This document shows positions 1-13,039 of a stretch of 64,000 nt of DNA, one piece after another. The position numbers and the translations under genes are program-made. Each line of letters starts with the position of its first letter. Position 1 is the first letter of the stretch. The DNA is from Symsagittifera roscoffensis (taxonomy: Eukaryota > Xenacoelomorpha > Acoela > Convolutidae). The stretch lies in contig NC_087066.1 of the NCBI RefSeq assembly GCF_963678635.1, forward strand, positions 16,289,949-16,353,948. Reading direction: 5' to 3'. A model generated the notes under the pieces. The model was not told the DNA's origin. It saw nothing but the letters and a program-made list of their open reading frames with translations, and ran no database searches.

Positions 1-904
1 GTTTCAGCTCAAAATTTCGAGAAGTGCTCATCGTTTTGAAATCTCCTACAAAACTGTTGTCTGCTATTTATCCTTACACAAAAGTAATAATTCTCTAGTT
101 CAGAGTCATGAACGTAGTTAATACTCGTTTGTAGATCTTGTTGATTTTTTTTGTTTAATTTTTTGCTAGAAAAAAATCTTAAAATTTGTTCACGCTAGAA
201 TTTGTTTTTTTTAGCTTCCTGTGTTTTGGTTTCTTTATACTTCACTTCTTTTTTCTGTGAGAAGAAGGCAGCTTCCGCAATCAAACAGTGTAAGTTCAAA
301 AGCCACAAGAACGTGATCAACTTTCAGTTTCGATTGTATTTTCAAGATTTTCCAGCGGAACAAAACTTTTAACTAGTTTTATCGAAACTGTCTATCATAA
401 AAATTTCTAGTTTTTCAAAGAGCTGTAAATCCAAAAACTTTTTTCTCCAAAAGTTGAATTTTGAGTATTTCAAAAACGTCATTTTTTTCATTTTTTTTAC
501 TTTCAAGGATTTTTTTAAACTGATAACTGGTTATGTTTAGTTAGATGAAAGCAGTGAAGACAATTATTGTTGTAATTTGTTCTTAGTTTTTTTTGTTGCA
601 AAAATACATAAGATTGATCTTGCTCCAAACTGAATTTTGGCAGTTTAAATTTGAAGTTTTCTAGTTTCCATTACAAATTGGTTTCTATTAAAATTTACTT
701 TTTTAACATCAGTGCTGTTCCAATTTGAATTTTGGCAGTTTAACTTTTGAATTCTTTGTAGGTTTCTTTAAAATCGGTTTCTATTAAATTCTTTTTTAAT
801 AAAGTTCTTTTTTTAACATTTTAAACAAACAAAATTTTAGGACACATTGTTCAAAAACAGAAAACTTTTTTTGCAAAAAAAAACTTTGAAGACTTTATCG
901 TGAT
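1..904. other. AT-rich DNA, no gene seen
   Basis: Many poly-T and poly-A runs. No open frame of convincing length or composition and no recognisable repeat family. Confidence 0.5.
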
Positions 905-1474
905 GGAAAATTCAATTTTACTGTATATCTCTCATTCAAAGGAACTGAAATCAAGCGATGTTTGATTTTGCGTCAAAAACCCATCGTTGACAGGAGGGTC
1001 GAAAAGTTTCTGAAGTTGATTAAAAAAGATATGTTGGAAAAAAGAAATTTTAGGACCAGTAACTTTTCTTAAATATCTAAATTCTGTTAATAGTTTTTCT
1101 TGCTCAAGCTAACTCCCTTCCCTCAAAAGCGTTTTACTGAATGGCCTTCAAATGAAGACAAGTATGTGAAAACTCTTTTGACGACTTTTGCTTCAAATAA
1201 TGCGAAATCAGTTTTGACATCCTGCATTACGAGGCCAAATTGTGCACTGGATAGGCGCACAATTTTGTGTCTTTATATTCCTGGATTCCCGAGACAAGTC
1301 TTCAAACATGTGAAAATTTTGTCGTTTTTGTCGGAACGATCAAAGAAAAGTAAAGAACAAAAGAAGGAAAAAGGGAGTGTCCGTGTTGCGGAATTCCCTT
1401 ACAATGCACAAAATGCACAGTTTGGCTTCGTAATGTGCTTCAAAAAAGATGTCAGAAAAACCGATATCAAGTAA
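905..1474 (+). pseudogene. Unrecognised, possibly broken coding segment
   Basis: Two adjacent open stretches look protein-like. The first (905-1072) is 55 residues, basic, with a KFLKLIKKDM segment. The second (1100-1474) is open for about 124 codons and contains LDRRTILCLYIPGFPRQVF followed by a lysine-rich stretch. The first part ends in a stop, with a GT near 1060 and a CTCAAG acceptor-like end at about 1102, but the simple splice does not keep phase, so this may be a decayed gene. It lies upstream of the Polinton polymerase relic on the same strand and could belong to that element. I do not recognise the family. Confidence 0.3.
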
Positions 1475-3400
1475 CCAGCAGCAGTTCACGATATTTAAAA
1501 AAATTTATTACCTTTATATTCGAAATCTTTCTGATCACAAAGAGTGAAAAGTTTTCACATTTTGAAGATTAAATTTTGATTCTAAAGTGAAATAGAAAAT
1601 AACCTGATTGTATTTTTACTTCAATGAAAGTTTTTGGTCTTTCGGTTGAAATTTTTAGCCAATTTTATATCAAAATCAAACTAAATTGAAATTAGTTAAA
1701 ATAGAGAAGATAAATAAAAGTTTTTGATTGGCTTACTTTCAATGATTTTTTCAAGTTTAACTGTAGAAAAGATCAATTTGAAAACTGGAGTTTCGGATCG
1801 ACTTTTTTGGAATAGCCTGGGAACGTAATTTTTGAAAAATTCCGTTTTGTGTCGATTTTCTTTCAACAAGAATCTTTTAAAGCAGAGAATCTAACTTTAA
1901 TTTCAAGTCTGCGTTTATCCGGTCGAGTCAAATAGGTTCAATTTCACATTTCTCTTATAAGATTGTTCTTTTTTGGTGCTGTAAGTTTCCCATTCTTGTG
2001 CTTTTGTGTAATTATTTTCCACGCAAACCAGATATTGGCGCTCTCAAGGGAAATTTGAGTTTCCAGTTTTTATTTAAAAGAAAGTAGAAACAAATCGTCA
2101 AATAAAACGACAAAAACAGAAACGTTAAAAAAACCTTTTTTGGAGTTTTTACCATTTTTTTGAAAATTTTTGTCCTCTTTTATCTTATCAATGCACTTTC
2201 AAATATAATTTTTTCACTTTTAATTTTTTTCTGGGAAAAATGTAGTTGTTACTTGTTGAAACATATCGCTTTTGCGTTGATTCCAGAAATTTGCCGCAAA
2301 AAAAAGGTGGTGTAAAAACTAATTAAAAATAAAAATTTGTTTAACGAAACAATTTATCAGCTTCAATAAAAATGAAGCAAAATAATTTAACTGCATTTTT
2401 TTCTTGTTTTTAAATACTTTTGCCAGTGTTAGTATTTCTTCGAAATTATTTTAATTTAACGTTGTAACTGAGAAAAACCAGAATACTGAAATCTGCAAAA
2501 TAAAATAATTCGTTCTGTAACGAAAAATTTCCTATTTATACTAAAACGTTCCAGAAAATTGGAACACAAAATTTCGAAGTACACACACTAAACCAACCAT
2601 ATTGCGGGTCTAAATTAAATTAAAACTGAAACTTTAACTTCCTTTTTTTGTAGAACGGTCGATAATATTCTAGAATAAAATTCTTTAACCTATATAAAAC
2701 ACAAGAAAAATGTTCCTAATCAATTATTGTTATCTTATTAACCACACATTTTTGAAAAAAAAATTTTAAATTCGGATTGTTACGTTATATGGGATACAAA
2801 AAGTAAGCCCTCGGGCTATAATCATTGTGTCCTAGAAGTAAGCTGACTACAAAAATTTTTCAAAACCATTTTACTTAATGTGAAAAAGCAATTTAAAAAA
2901 TCCAAATTTCTTTTCAGCGTTCTTTTGCTAATTTTTCTTAAATAATGTTATTTGTTTTGTTCAACATGATTTTTTTGTACAAAACAAGCTATAAGCTTTT
3001 TGCACAGGCTGGTAAAAAAAATTTGTTTTAATCTTACACTCCATCAATCATTTTGAGGACCTAATTTTTAAATATACATTTTTTTAAATTTAAGAATACT
3101 AAGAAAAAGAAAACACACTAAAACAATGTGCTAAACTGCAACATTTTTGCAGTTAATTTATTGAAACGGCTTTGTGTTTAACTAATCAATTCATTTTGCA
3201 AGAGTTCAAAGGTGGTGCTTGCCTGTATTTCTTGTCCCGAGGAAGCAGAAGCTTGATGAAAACTTAGACGAAGTGCAGATTGTCAAAATAGGAAAAAGCG
3301 AATTACGAATTATAATTGCGGACTGTGTTTATCGACTTTCGAACAATGCTCGAGTGTCTTTCGTAACCTTAGTAAACTTCTTAACAGCAAAGTTCTCCAA
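1475..3400. other. AT-rich DNA, no gene supported
   Basis: No supported gene. A weak open stretch at 3219-3461 on the plus strand may be the far 5' part of the polymerase relic, but it shows no motif I can name. Confidence 0.4.
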
Positions 3401-3408
3401 AAAAATGT

Positions 3409-6299
3409 GTGTTTTGCAGCGACCGAGACACTTTGCAACTAAATGTTTCTCAAAATCATGATCTTGTTTGTAAACACGAAGAATCAATAAATATACCCAT
3501 CCAATTTCAGTCAGAACAGCATGCCACCAAAAACTTCTTCCACTCATACCGAATGATTAATCAGTGCCAACTTGAATTACTAGCAGTCATGGATACAATG
3601 AAAACGAATTACAATCTTTTTGAAAAAGTTAAGTCCTTGATAACGGTCCAGTTAAAGTTCAATTTTCTGTTAATGCGAATTTGAGAAAGCCAATAGACGA
3701 AACAAAAGATTCCTGTCATGCCAAGTGTTACTCCAGAATAGTTTTATTTTCATTGAGTGATGAAGATTTTTTTGAAATGTTTGATCAAATGGTCAGCACA
3801 TTACAAGTGTTGAACGAGTACAAAACCCACAAAGGAAGCAGCTACAGACCAACTCCGGCTATATTTTCAAACGATAATTTTCTGCTAAATATTTACAACA
3901 AAGATTAAAAAATTTTCATGTATTTGGTTTTAACGTCACTGAATCCTCTTCCCACCCATAACAAACAAGATTCTAATGCATACAAGAAAAAATGGAACAA
4001 TTAATTCTGGACGACACTGATTTTCTATGTCTTTAAAGGCTTTTCCCGTTTATGAACGCAACAACGACCTTGCAACGAAAGTTTTCGGTCCAGAACAAGA
4101 TGAAATAATCATCCCGTACTTGTCGAAAAAGAAACAGCCACGAATCACATAATCATTGACGGAGTCTTCTGCCAATATTGTATTAAAACAAAATTTAATG
4201 CTTGCATGTCTCGACAATATCAAAACATACATATAGATTACAATTTTGTCAGCGTTTTTTGCATGAATTTTTATTCAAAAAATAATTGTTGAAGCTATGC
4301 GGTGAGCATGATTCAACCAAAACAAAAACGCCTCTACGAGGATCTACCTTAAAGTTCCAAAATGGTTCAACACATCCGAGTAAAGTTTTTTGATTTTTGC
4401 AGATACAGAGTCTCTGTACCAGAAAGACCAACTTGCAAGACCGATCCTGCGTCAACAGGAACAACCAAAAATTAGTGACCAAAAATTAGTCTTGTTTTTT
4501 TTTGGGGTACTATTGTAGACAGGACAAATGATACGACAATTTACAAGTCTGAAAGAGGTCCAAAGTCGATTGCACAATTTTTTGCACAAAATTGTTTCAT
4601 CTGCTCGAAGAAATTTTTGATGATAGTGTTTTTCATCTTGATCATGCAACTGGTGAAAGTTTTGGTTCGGCGCAAAATGCAATTTACGTCAAAGAACACA
4701 ATCGTTTACATCTGTGTTTTTCACAACGTAAGCAAATAAAACTCACATCATTTGATACAAAATCTTGTGTTAGAATCTAATGAAAAAAACAGTGGTACCT
4801 TGCGGTGATAAAAACTACATTATCTTCAGTTTAAATATCCCTGTTAGTAGCTACAAGAAAAAAAGGGGTTTAGTAACCACAAAATACGAGGAAATGAGGT
4901 TTATTGATATCTTTCGTTTTCTTTCCGAAGGCTGAGACAAGCTGATAAAAATCACTCGAAGTGGAAGCATTCATTATTTTGAAACAATATTCTCCACTGC
5001 ACTACAATTCACTTATGCAGAAAGGTGTCTATTTCTCCTCTTACCGGAAAGATTTCTCCAAGTTTGATGAAATTTGCCTTCTTTTGGCCGAGACTGGATC
5101 AACACTTTGACGGGAAGAATAGAAGCCACTGAGTTGGATGTAAATTTTGCACAAAAAGTTTGGCAGGTGTTTAACTGTTACTCTATGGGCGTTTATCACG
5201 ATCTTTATTTAAAGAGCGACATCTTTCTGTTAGCTAATGTGTTTGAAAGTTTCCGGAATTTTCTTCAAAAGAGTTACAAAAATGACCCACGTCACTACTA
5301 TTTTGCTCCAAATATACCTTGGGATGGCATGTTAAAAACAACAAAAAGAAAAATTTTTTCAAGATATTGATATGCTCCTTTTTTGCGATGAAGCTATACA
5401 TGAGCGTCTTAATGGATTTGGTGAAAAACTTTTATGTAAGCGAACAACATCTATCTTTCTGATTATGACAAATGTAAACCATCGAAGTAAGGATTGTTTT
5501 TGAACGTAGTTAATCTCTATGTAGGAACCATGACCAAAAACATGCCAGTAAATATTTTAAGGTGGGCGATGACGCACATGAAGGTTATTTTGTCATGGTT
5601 GACATTCAATACCGCCAGAGTCTTCAAGACAAACACAACGATTTCCGCTTAATTGCTGAGAAACTCAAGATCAAAAACATATTTCTCTCTGCTTACCAGA
5701 GTCAGTTTACCTACCATGAAAACAAAACAGAGAAACTAAAGAAAAGTTTAATCGACAAAATTGATTATACATGTCATTTCTTCCTTTCTCAAATTTTTTA
5801 TTCAACAATGTCTTCAAGTAACTACAGTTTCAAAATTTTTTCAATTCTACCAGTCAACTTTTTTAACCGTACATAGACATCAACGATAAAATTAGACAAG
5901 TGCCTGGAATATCGGATTTCAAGAAGAACTTCTTCGAATTCCTTGTTAATTCAGGCTTTGGAAAAACGATGGAAAACTTGCGACGACAAAAAAATCTTTT
6001 CAGGGTGACATACGAAAATCAAGCAAAATAACACTGCAACAAGTTGAACTTCAACAACTTTTAAATCTTCAGAGAAGACAAGGTTGCAGTAACAGTGCTG
6101 AAAAATGATCAAACGGAACAAACCAATCCATGTTGAAGCAGCTGAGTTAGATATACCCAAATTGCAACTGTGCAATTTTCATTATGAGAAAATTAAATCA
6201 GTGTATGGCCGAAAATTGAGAGTGCTGCACAAGGACACAGACTTTTTGTTCTACAAAATTGGAGCTAACGATATGTATGAAGACCTGGAAGAGTTGTAA
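3409..6299 (+). pseudogene. Polinton/Maverick-type protein-primed DNA polymerase B, decayed
   Basis: Successive open fragments in shifting frames follow family-B polymerases of Polintons and adintovirus-like elements in the right order. They are an N-terminal GSSY region near 3830, FIDIFRFLSE near 4890-4925, the exonuclease-side block AQKVWQVFNC plus YHDLYLKSDIFLL and HYYFAPNIPWDGMLK at 5145-5340, DIDMLLF near 5365, the motif A region near 5500-5530, KHNDFRLIAEKLKI near 5630-5670, FGKTMENLRR at about 5957-5985, and motif C as KDTDFLFYKI near 6230-6262. Breaks are many: stops and frameshifts between almost every block (about 3908, 4230, 4780, 5370, 5560, 5876, 6060). At motif A the family's D-x-N-N-L-Y-G reads VVNLYVG, so a catalytic aspartate is lost. 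The gene cannot encode an active enzyme. Integrase, ATPase and capsid genes were not found nearby, so this is an isolated relic. Confidence 0.88.
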
Positions 6300-7220
6300 C
6301 AGCATTTAGATTTAAAACCAGATTTCAGAGGTTTTGTAAGTTAGACTCGGTTGTTGTAAACAATAGATTTCTGTCTTGAGAGATCTTTTTTTGTTTCTTT
6401 GCTGGTTTAATTTTCATTATTCTGTAATTGAAAGTTAATGATACTATAGCCTAATGATTGCTCAGGCTTATTTTTCAACGAATAAATTTGGGTTTGGGTT
6501 GATATTTGATAATTTAATTTCAAATTTTTCAGTTCTGCACACCAAGAAGAGATTTTCAATTTATGGGTAAAAGTATGGGTTTTCTATGGCTCACTTGATT
6601 AACTAAAACACTACTTAAACCTTAAGTGAAAAAAGGCTTTATAGTTTTTGAAAGACAAAAACCATATAATTCTGACTTCCAAACATAATGTACCATACTG
6701 TAGGTCAGCATAACAATTATTTTAGTTTCGGATCAACATTCTTACCATAGAAGTAAAGAGGTTTTTGGAAAGTTTTCTTTTGGAGTTCAAAATTGATCTG
6801 GATGAAAAAGTTCAACGGAATTTATTTGCCGGATCGAAATGCCCGATTTATTTTTTCGACTAAAATCTTGTATGTTTCGACTTTCTCCATAATTTTGTAT
6901 GTTTCGACTTTCTCTTGAATTTGATAATTTTCAATTTTCTCGACTTTCTGTCTCTACAATTTGTTTGTTCGAACCCGTATAAATATGTACCGACTTTTCC
7001 AACCAAAAATGGGTTTGTTTTGACTATCTCGACTTCAAACTATGGGCAGTTATCACGATCATTAAAGAGCGACGTCTTGATGTTAGTCGACAAGTTTGAA
7101 AGTTTCCGGATTTTATTTCAAAAAAGCTACAACCTTGATATGTGCCACTATTACTCTGCTCCAAATATATCTTGAAATGCCATGTTAGTGACCACACAAA
7201 AAAAACTTGAAGAGTAAGAG
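6300..7220 (+). repeat. Repeat copy 1 carrying a polymerase B microfragment
   Basis: The stretch from about 6340 to 7215 recurs at about 7860-8560. It holds a short TATGTTTCGACTTTCTC minisatellite-like patch (6870-6950) and then, at about 7040-7215, a second copy of the Polinton polymerase segment seen intact at 5190-5345. Recognisable residues are KSDVLMLVDKFESF and HYYSAPNIS. The fragment has a deletion in the HDLYL region and a stop after APNIS, so it is a relic with no coding capacity. Confidence 0.7.
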
Positions 7221-7855
7221 TCATGATTCGCTCACACCCCCGACCCAGGATTGATTCGTACTGCTGAATTCTTCAGTGATGATGAAAATATAATTGACTG
7301 GGACGCTCCAGTTAGGAGAAACCTTTCACAAAATCGCTCTACTTTCTCTTTGAAGCATTAGAAGACAATGATTCTCAACCGTAAAAGCGCTCCAAATTCT
7401 ATGAAGGGTTGATTAGAAGTATTAATTAACCATAAAAGATGACGGTTTCCGGCCTCACATTTCGAATTTAAATATGTAACTATTGCAAGGACTTGAAATG
7501 CATGCTTATCTTAGAACTGTGGAAGAACTTCTGACTCGACGCAAAATGAGTATTTAAATTATTTTAATAAAAAATCTAAAACTTTTAAGCTTTCCGATTT
7601 GTTGTAGAATGATATATAATTTTAAACCGTGTGTTTTGAATTCATTCAAGTAATTGAAAACATTTTTTGAACAAATGGTTTTCATTGAGTAAAGACATTT
7701 GTTTGACCAGAAACTGATTATAAGACATGTAAAAAAAAACATGAGCGCTGAGCATCAGAGCCAGATGTTTCTGCACGATTTTACATCAGCTAGTTTAGGA
7801 AAGGGCGGCTTGTTTGCTGCCTCGTTGTTTTTAAACAGTTAAGAATTATTAAGGG
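7221..7855. other. Spacer between repeat copies, no gene supported
   Basis: Only short open frames. Near 7250 a protein-like stretch continues the polymerase fragment briefly and is then lost. Nothing else recognised. Confidence 0.35.
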
Positions 7856-8650
7856 TTTTTTAAACAGATTTCTGTCTTGAGTTAATGTTACTATAGCCTA
7901 CTGATTGCTCAGGTTTATTTTTAAACCTATAGATTTGACTCTGAGTTGATATTTGATAATTTTAAATTTTTCAATTCCACATACCAAGAATAGGTTTTCA
8001 ATTTTGGGTAAAAGTATGGTTTCTCCATGGCTCACCTGATTAACTAATACACTACTTTAATCAAAACAGAAAAAAAGGCTAGTTTTTGAAAAACAAAAAC
8101 CATATAAAAATGACTTCATAACAAAATGTACCGTTATATATAAAAATTGTAAGTCAGCATAACAATTGTTTTAATTTCAGATCAACATTCTTACCACAGA
8201 TTTTAGGAGGTTTATAGGAAATATTTCTTTTGGAATTCAATATTGATCTGGATAAAAAATACAACGGAACTTATTTGCCGGGTCGAAATGCCCGATTTAT
8301 TTTTTGACTTTCTCGACCAAAATCTTCTATGTTTCGACTTTCTCCATAATTTTGAATGTTTCGACTTTCTCTTGAATTTGATAATTTTCAATTTTCTCGA
8401 CTTTCTGTCTCTACAATTTGTTTGTTCGAACCCGCATAAATATGTACCGACTTTTCCAACCAAAAAGGGGTTTGTTTTGACTATCTCGACTTCAATCTAT
8501 GGGCAGTTATCACGATCTATAAAGAGCGATGTCTTGATGTTAGTCGACAAGTTTGAAAGTTGGAATTCAATATTGATCTGGATAAAAAAATACAACGCAA
8601 CTTATTTGCCAGGTCGAAATGCCCAATTTATGTTTTGATTTTCTCAACCT
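7856..8650 (+). repeat. Repeat copies 2 and 3 of the 6.3-7.2 kb segment
   Basis: Starting near the shared phrase AGATTTCTGTCTTGAG (6362 and 7865), this copy runs parallel to 6340-7100. It includes the TTTCGACTTTCTC patch (8330-8405) and the polymerase fragment at about 8500-8560 (KSDVLMLVDKFES). It then jumps back to the phrase beginning GGAATTCAATATTGATCTGG, first seen at 8232 and again at 8561, giving a truncated third copy to about 8650. Confidence 0.7.
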
Positions 8651-9496
8651 ATGTTTCGAATGTTGAAATACGATAAATTGTAGTATAATTTGAGCTTAAA
8701 GTGGATTATATAATGCTCTCAACATTAATAGGAAGACCCATAATAGCAGAATCAAAATCAAAACTTCCGATTTCTCGGGAAAATATTGAAATTAATCGTA
8801 ATTTTTGAGCAGGTAAAAAAAAATTAATCAAATCTATACAAAATTTTCCATTTTCAACCTTTTATTTGGGTGATTAACTGATTTTTTGTTCCATTCGGGG
8901 AGAATTGAAATGAGAGTCTCAATTCCAATGAACATTAAAAGCAATATCCTACGAAACTTCTAGATCAAACTCCATGATTTAACTCCTCATCAGTTTTTTC
9001 TCAATGAATAACCCAAAATTGTACAAAAATTACAACTTCTTTCACGTTAACTATAATGAATTTCAAATCTTTGATAAAAAATGAACAGTTAACTGCTAAA
9101 ACTGACTTAAAATAGGATACATTTTAAAAAAAATTTACTCGATTTTGGCTCAAATTCAACTAAATCTTTCTCATAACTGATGATTATCTCTCTATTGCTT
9201 CTGCAACATAATTTTCATAATTTTCCGAAGAAATGTACTATGTTTAAGGATTATTCTTGCTTTCAATTTAATACATGTTTTTGCTATTGATTACACTTTG
9301 CAAGAAAATTAAGTCGAAACTGGAAAATTTAGAAGGAAAATAGTATCAATTGAACGATCAATTTGCAGGCAGAGATGAAATTAGAACTGATACCGACTAT
9401 TTATTACGATAAAAATTGTAAATGTCTACCTCAACGTTCACTTGTTCAGTTGCTACAGTGAACTATTTAAGCAAAAATACAACTTTTCGGATCAAT
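8651..9496. other. AT-rich DNA, nothing recognised
   Basis: Between the polymerase repeats and the foldback. No supported gene. Confidence 0.4.
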
Positions 9497-11009
9497 AACT
9501 ATCACTTTTATTGCAAAATAATTGTTAAATCGCTTTTTATTCTTAATTTATGACGGAAGTTTTCAAAAATAACCGAGTAAAAAAGAGTCGGTGCAAATCA
9601 AAAACACATGTAAAAATGAGAAAATAAAGGTGTATTTTTACGATTTAAGAAAAAATTAACAGCAGCTCTATTAGTCATAATCTGAACACCTTCGGAAGTA
9701 GAAATACGCAAGGGAACCTAGTTCCTAACTTCTACAATAACTAAAAACTACTAAAAGAGAGCGTCTCAAAAAATTGAGGTACAATCAAGGTGCAAACTGG
9801 AATAATTGAATAATTTCCCCATTTTTATTCAGCAAAAAATTCTACAGTAAAAATAATGAAATGTAGATCTTAGAGCAAGTTTTTGATTTATGCTTCATGT
9901 ATCTTCTTCCAAAAGATGTCGGATTGGGTTTACTTTACAAAAGTTATCCTCAAAACAACTAATTTTTCATATAAAGTTACCTAAAATATCAAATGATAAC
10001 ACATTTTTCGATGAATTACGCATAAATACAAATCTTTGAGACTTTTTATGTCGGGTTTTTTCTCAAGATATACTTTTTAAGCTAAACTTTTGTTAAAAAT
10101 ATCTCAAAACTCCTAATGAATTAATTTGAGCTTCTTTCTCATTTTAGCAATTTCTCAATTTCTGCTTCGTCTACTATCTACCAACCTAATCCAACTTGAT
10201 CAAAACTTTACTTGAAAACTGAATTTTAGATCGAAAAATGAATCGTTTCAACGAACGTTCAATAATCCGAAACAGAATTATAACCAAAATTACTTTGCAA
10301 AAAGTGTTTAAATGATTTTCTCAAACTGATAATTTTATATAGTTGTTTCAAATCTGATTTTCTCTGAAGAAGTAATTTTTTGGTTGAGAATGATGTATAT
10401 TATTATCTTGAAGTTTTCATAGGTTACCAAAACCATATATTTTTTAATCTTTTCCAGATCAATTATCTTTTTTTTTCTGAAATCGACAAACAGTAAAAAA
10501 CAGTAGGAAACCAGAATTTTTAACAAATCAACCCCCATTATCTGCTTAACAACGCGCTACAATATGGAGACTTTTACAAGCACTAAACCAGGAAAACTTT
10601 AAAATAGTAACTACACAAAACATTTGAATTAGTCGATGTTTTATAAATATTCAAGTTTAACAATTTTCAAACAAATATTTAACCACTCATTAGCATATCT
10701 TATGCACTTATCTAGAAATATATTGCAACAAAGTCTCCGCAAGCTTGCAATCAATGTAGTTTTTAATGTTGATTAAAGATTTTCGGTTTGATTTCCATTG
10801 AAAGTTTCACGATAATTTGAACTCAATTTTTGCTGTCTTGATCAACAATCAAAACCTTTGAAAAAAAATTGACAGATCAGGTACTGTGATGAAAACATTA
10901 TTTATTTTTACTATAACTTTTCAAATTTACCACAATTAATTTCAGATTCAGTAAAACTTTTTTTTCATAATGATTTCTATGTTTTTATTTTTAAAAATAT
11001 TAAATTTAC

Positions 11010-11240
11010 CTTCTCTTGGAGTGTGGTTGGAGACTGCTGAGCACAAAATTTAGCAATATGTTGACAATAAGAATGCTTCTTGAAATGATTACTGAATTCC
11101 TCGCTGCTATATGTATAAACTTTACAGTTCGAACACTTCAAAACACCACATGTTCTACGATGTCTTGACGCATCTTTACATGTGTATTCTCTGCCACATT
11201 CAAGACAAGCAACTTTTTCATTTCTATTCAGTGACGGCAT
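11010..11240 (-). CDS. Two-finger C2HC/C2H2-like zinc protein, first exon
   Basis: An ATG at 11240 opens a frame with CLECGREYTCKDASRHRRTC (C-x2-C-x11-H-x3-C) followed by a second finger, CSNCKVYTYSSEEFSNHFKKH. A good donor (AAG then GTAAAT) follows at 11009, so this is probably an exon of a larger gene whose remainder I could not place. The mirror copies at 19236 and 20130 keep the fingers but are broken. The finger pair resembles the N-terminal fingers of the JmjC protein in the 21 kb transposon. DNA binding is the likely role; the target is unknown. Confidence 0.55.
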
Positions 11241-11789
11241 TTCAATTAGAAAAAATGAACTTGAGAATAAATGGGAGATTTAGAATGTACCAAAATTTTA
11301 AATAAAAAGAGTTGAATAGCCTCATAGAGTTAATAAAGGTAAATAAAAACAGCAAATTTCTTAACAAATTGTGTGAACTTGAAAAAAATCAGAAGATGAG
11401 TATCACCCTATTTAGCCAAGCTGAAATAAAAACCATCCAATCGAACCACCAAATTTTCAAATTTTGTGATATCAACTAATCAGAATCGGGCATTTCTTAT
11501 AAGGAAAATTGTTTTTTTTTTAATATCAACCAATCAGAATCGAGCATTGCTTCACAGGTAATATTTTCGATATTAACCAATCAGAAAAAAGTAATCACAA
11601 GTAATTTTTTTTGAACTTTTCTAACATAACTAACATATACATTCGGCACCAAAGTGAGATAAATGAGATTTCTTGTCTGGTTTATATTATTTTTTTGATA
11701 CTCATTTCAAACTTTCAAACTTCGATCAAAATCTTTTTGGTTTTTTCGATTTCTAACCAGTGAAAAAAGAAATTACCAAATTATACACT

Positions 11790-12089
11790 TTATCGCTTTC
11801 TTTTGGTATATTGTAGTACAAAGTCTTGTAGTATAAAGTATAAGTCTTTTAAATTTGGATAATCGTTTACAAGATATTCTGATAAATCTAGATTTTTTAT
11901 TTGAATCAAATTCAAAACAGCAATCGAATTGATGTTCCTTATCTCCAATTTTTGTTTCGTAGGCTCTTCCGGTGTTCTGTTTTTTACTGATGGTCCACTC
12001 AATCTGAGTTCACTCTTCCAAAAAAAAACATTGTTTGTAATTCTGACAGTACGCTTTTTTCTGTAATCGCCTCTCCATCTTTTTAACAA
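11790..12089 (-). CDS. Small basic protein of the foldback, unknown
   Basis: A 99-residue open frame with a basic N-terminus (MLKRWRGDYRKKRTVRIT) and a C-terminal leucine-rich part with SEYL and DYPNLKD. The mirror copy at 18398-18694 keeps the first ~80 residues nearly unchanged and differs mainly at the C-terminus. Preservation in both arms favours a real gene or gene piece. No family recognised. Confidence 0.4.
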   Translation of the reverse strand: MLKRWRGDYRKKRTVRITNNVFFWKSELRLSGPSVKNRTPEEPTKQKLEIRNINSIAVLNLIQIKNLDLSEYLVNDYPNLKDLYFILQDFVLQYTKRKR

Positions 12090-12099
12090 AATTATTGAA

Positions 12100-12510
12100 C
12101 TTTCTGTGTATTATACAAGTTAAAACTAATACAATCTCCATCAACGTTATTTCTTGTAGTTTTTTGTGGTAGTTCAGTTTTAAAATTTAGTGAAATAAAC
12201 AAAGAAACTTAAAAAACTCGAAATGTTTTATCATTTTCAATTTATTTTGTAATATTAATCAACATAAAAACCTTCTGCCTCATTTAGAAAATTGATGTCG
12301 CCAATCAACATCTTATCAAATTGTGTACTTATCAAAATAGCACTAACTGGAAAATTAACTGATTATTGGTTGATAATTTATGTTATTTTGAATTAAATTG
12401 TATGCTTTGTCTGACTTTTCCTCAGATATCATAGCTCTAAATATATACTTCAGTACAAAAAAAGTTTTCAATCATAAATATGTCAATTACCAAACATAAA
12501 AAAACATTAC
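12100..12510. other. Intergenic DNA within the left foldback arm
   Basis: AT-rich, no supported gene. The mirror is around 17790-18390 with extra sequence inserted. Confidence 0.35.
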
Positions 12511-12516
12511 AAAGCA

Positions 12517-13039
12517 TTACTGAGGCTTACAATTATCAACAAACATAAACATCCCCAAAATTTGGGATAGTTCTTTGAATTCATTCAAAGTATAGTTAAC
12601 ATTGGCAACTTGCTTCAAGTCTCCAATTTCCTTTGCAGTGAAGAGTCGAATCTGAATGTAGGGTGGCTCGTTCACATTGTGCTTCTTGATTGTGACACAC
12701 ACCCTCCTCATGTTGTATGTTGCTATTTCATATACTCTATTACAGATGTCGAGCTCCTGATCCATATTTGATTCTTTACCAGATTTGGCTTCATAAATAG
12801 ATACGAGTCCAAGGTTTTCAACATCTTGAATAACAGTATTCCGGGTGGCTGATATCGCTTCTCCTTCTTTTCACTTCTTGGGACTTCTTGGGACTTTTGA
12901 AATTTCCCAAATCAATTATTTTCAATAGTTGAAAGCACGGTTCGAAGTATACTTTCCCCTTGTAGATTCTTTGGTGCCAAACAAATCTCCCAATTCTTTT
13001 TTGATTTTTTGGAAAATTCAATGTAGTTGGCACTATCAA
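12517..13039 (-). pseudogene. Foldback gene with an 82-codon conserved C-terminal part, faintly PC4-like
   Basis: The C-terminal frame (12765-12517 from an ATG, open upstream to about 12853) carries RVCVTIKKHN, PPYIQIRLFTAKE and LNEFKELSQIL. The order 'basic strand, IQIR strand, L-x-x-F-x-x-L helix' recalls the PC4/p15 single-strand DNA-binding domain, but the match is weak and from memory. The N-terminal frame (13039 downward, MIVPTTLNFPKNQKR) is in another phase and overlaps it. A 12 bp tandem duplication (AAGTCCCAAGAA twice on the minus strand, near 12880-12905) lies next to the phase change. The mirror copy at 17531-17779 keeps all 82 codons, and its frame is also open upstream of the ATG. 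Confidence 0.45.

Noticed and set aside
4050-4682. Minus-strand frames within the polymerase relic
   Set aside because: Antisense to decayed but recognisable polymerase coding sequence on the plus strand.
8212-8463. Lysine/serine-rich minus-strand frame
   Set aside because: It is the reverse reading of the TTTCGACTTTCTC minisatellite patch.
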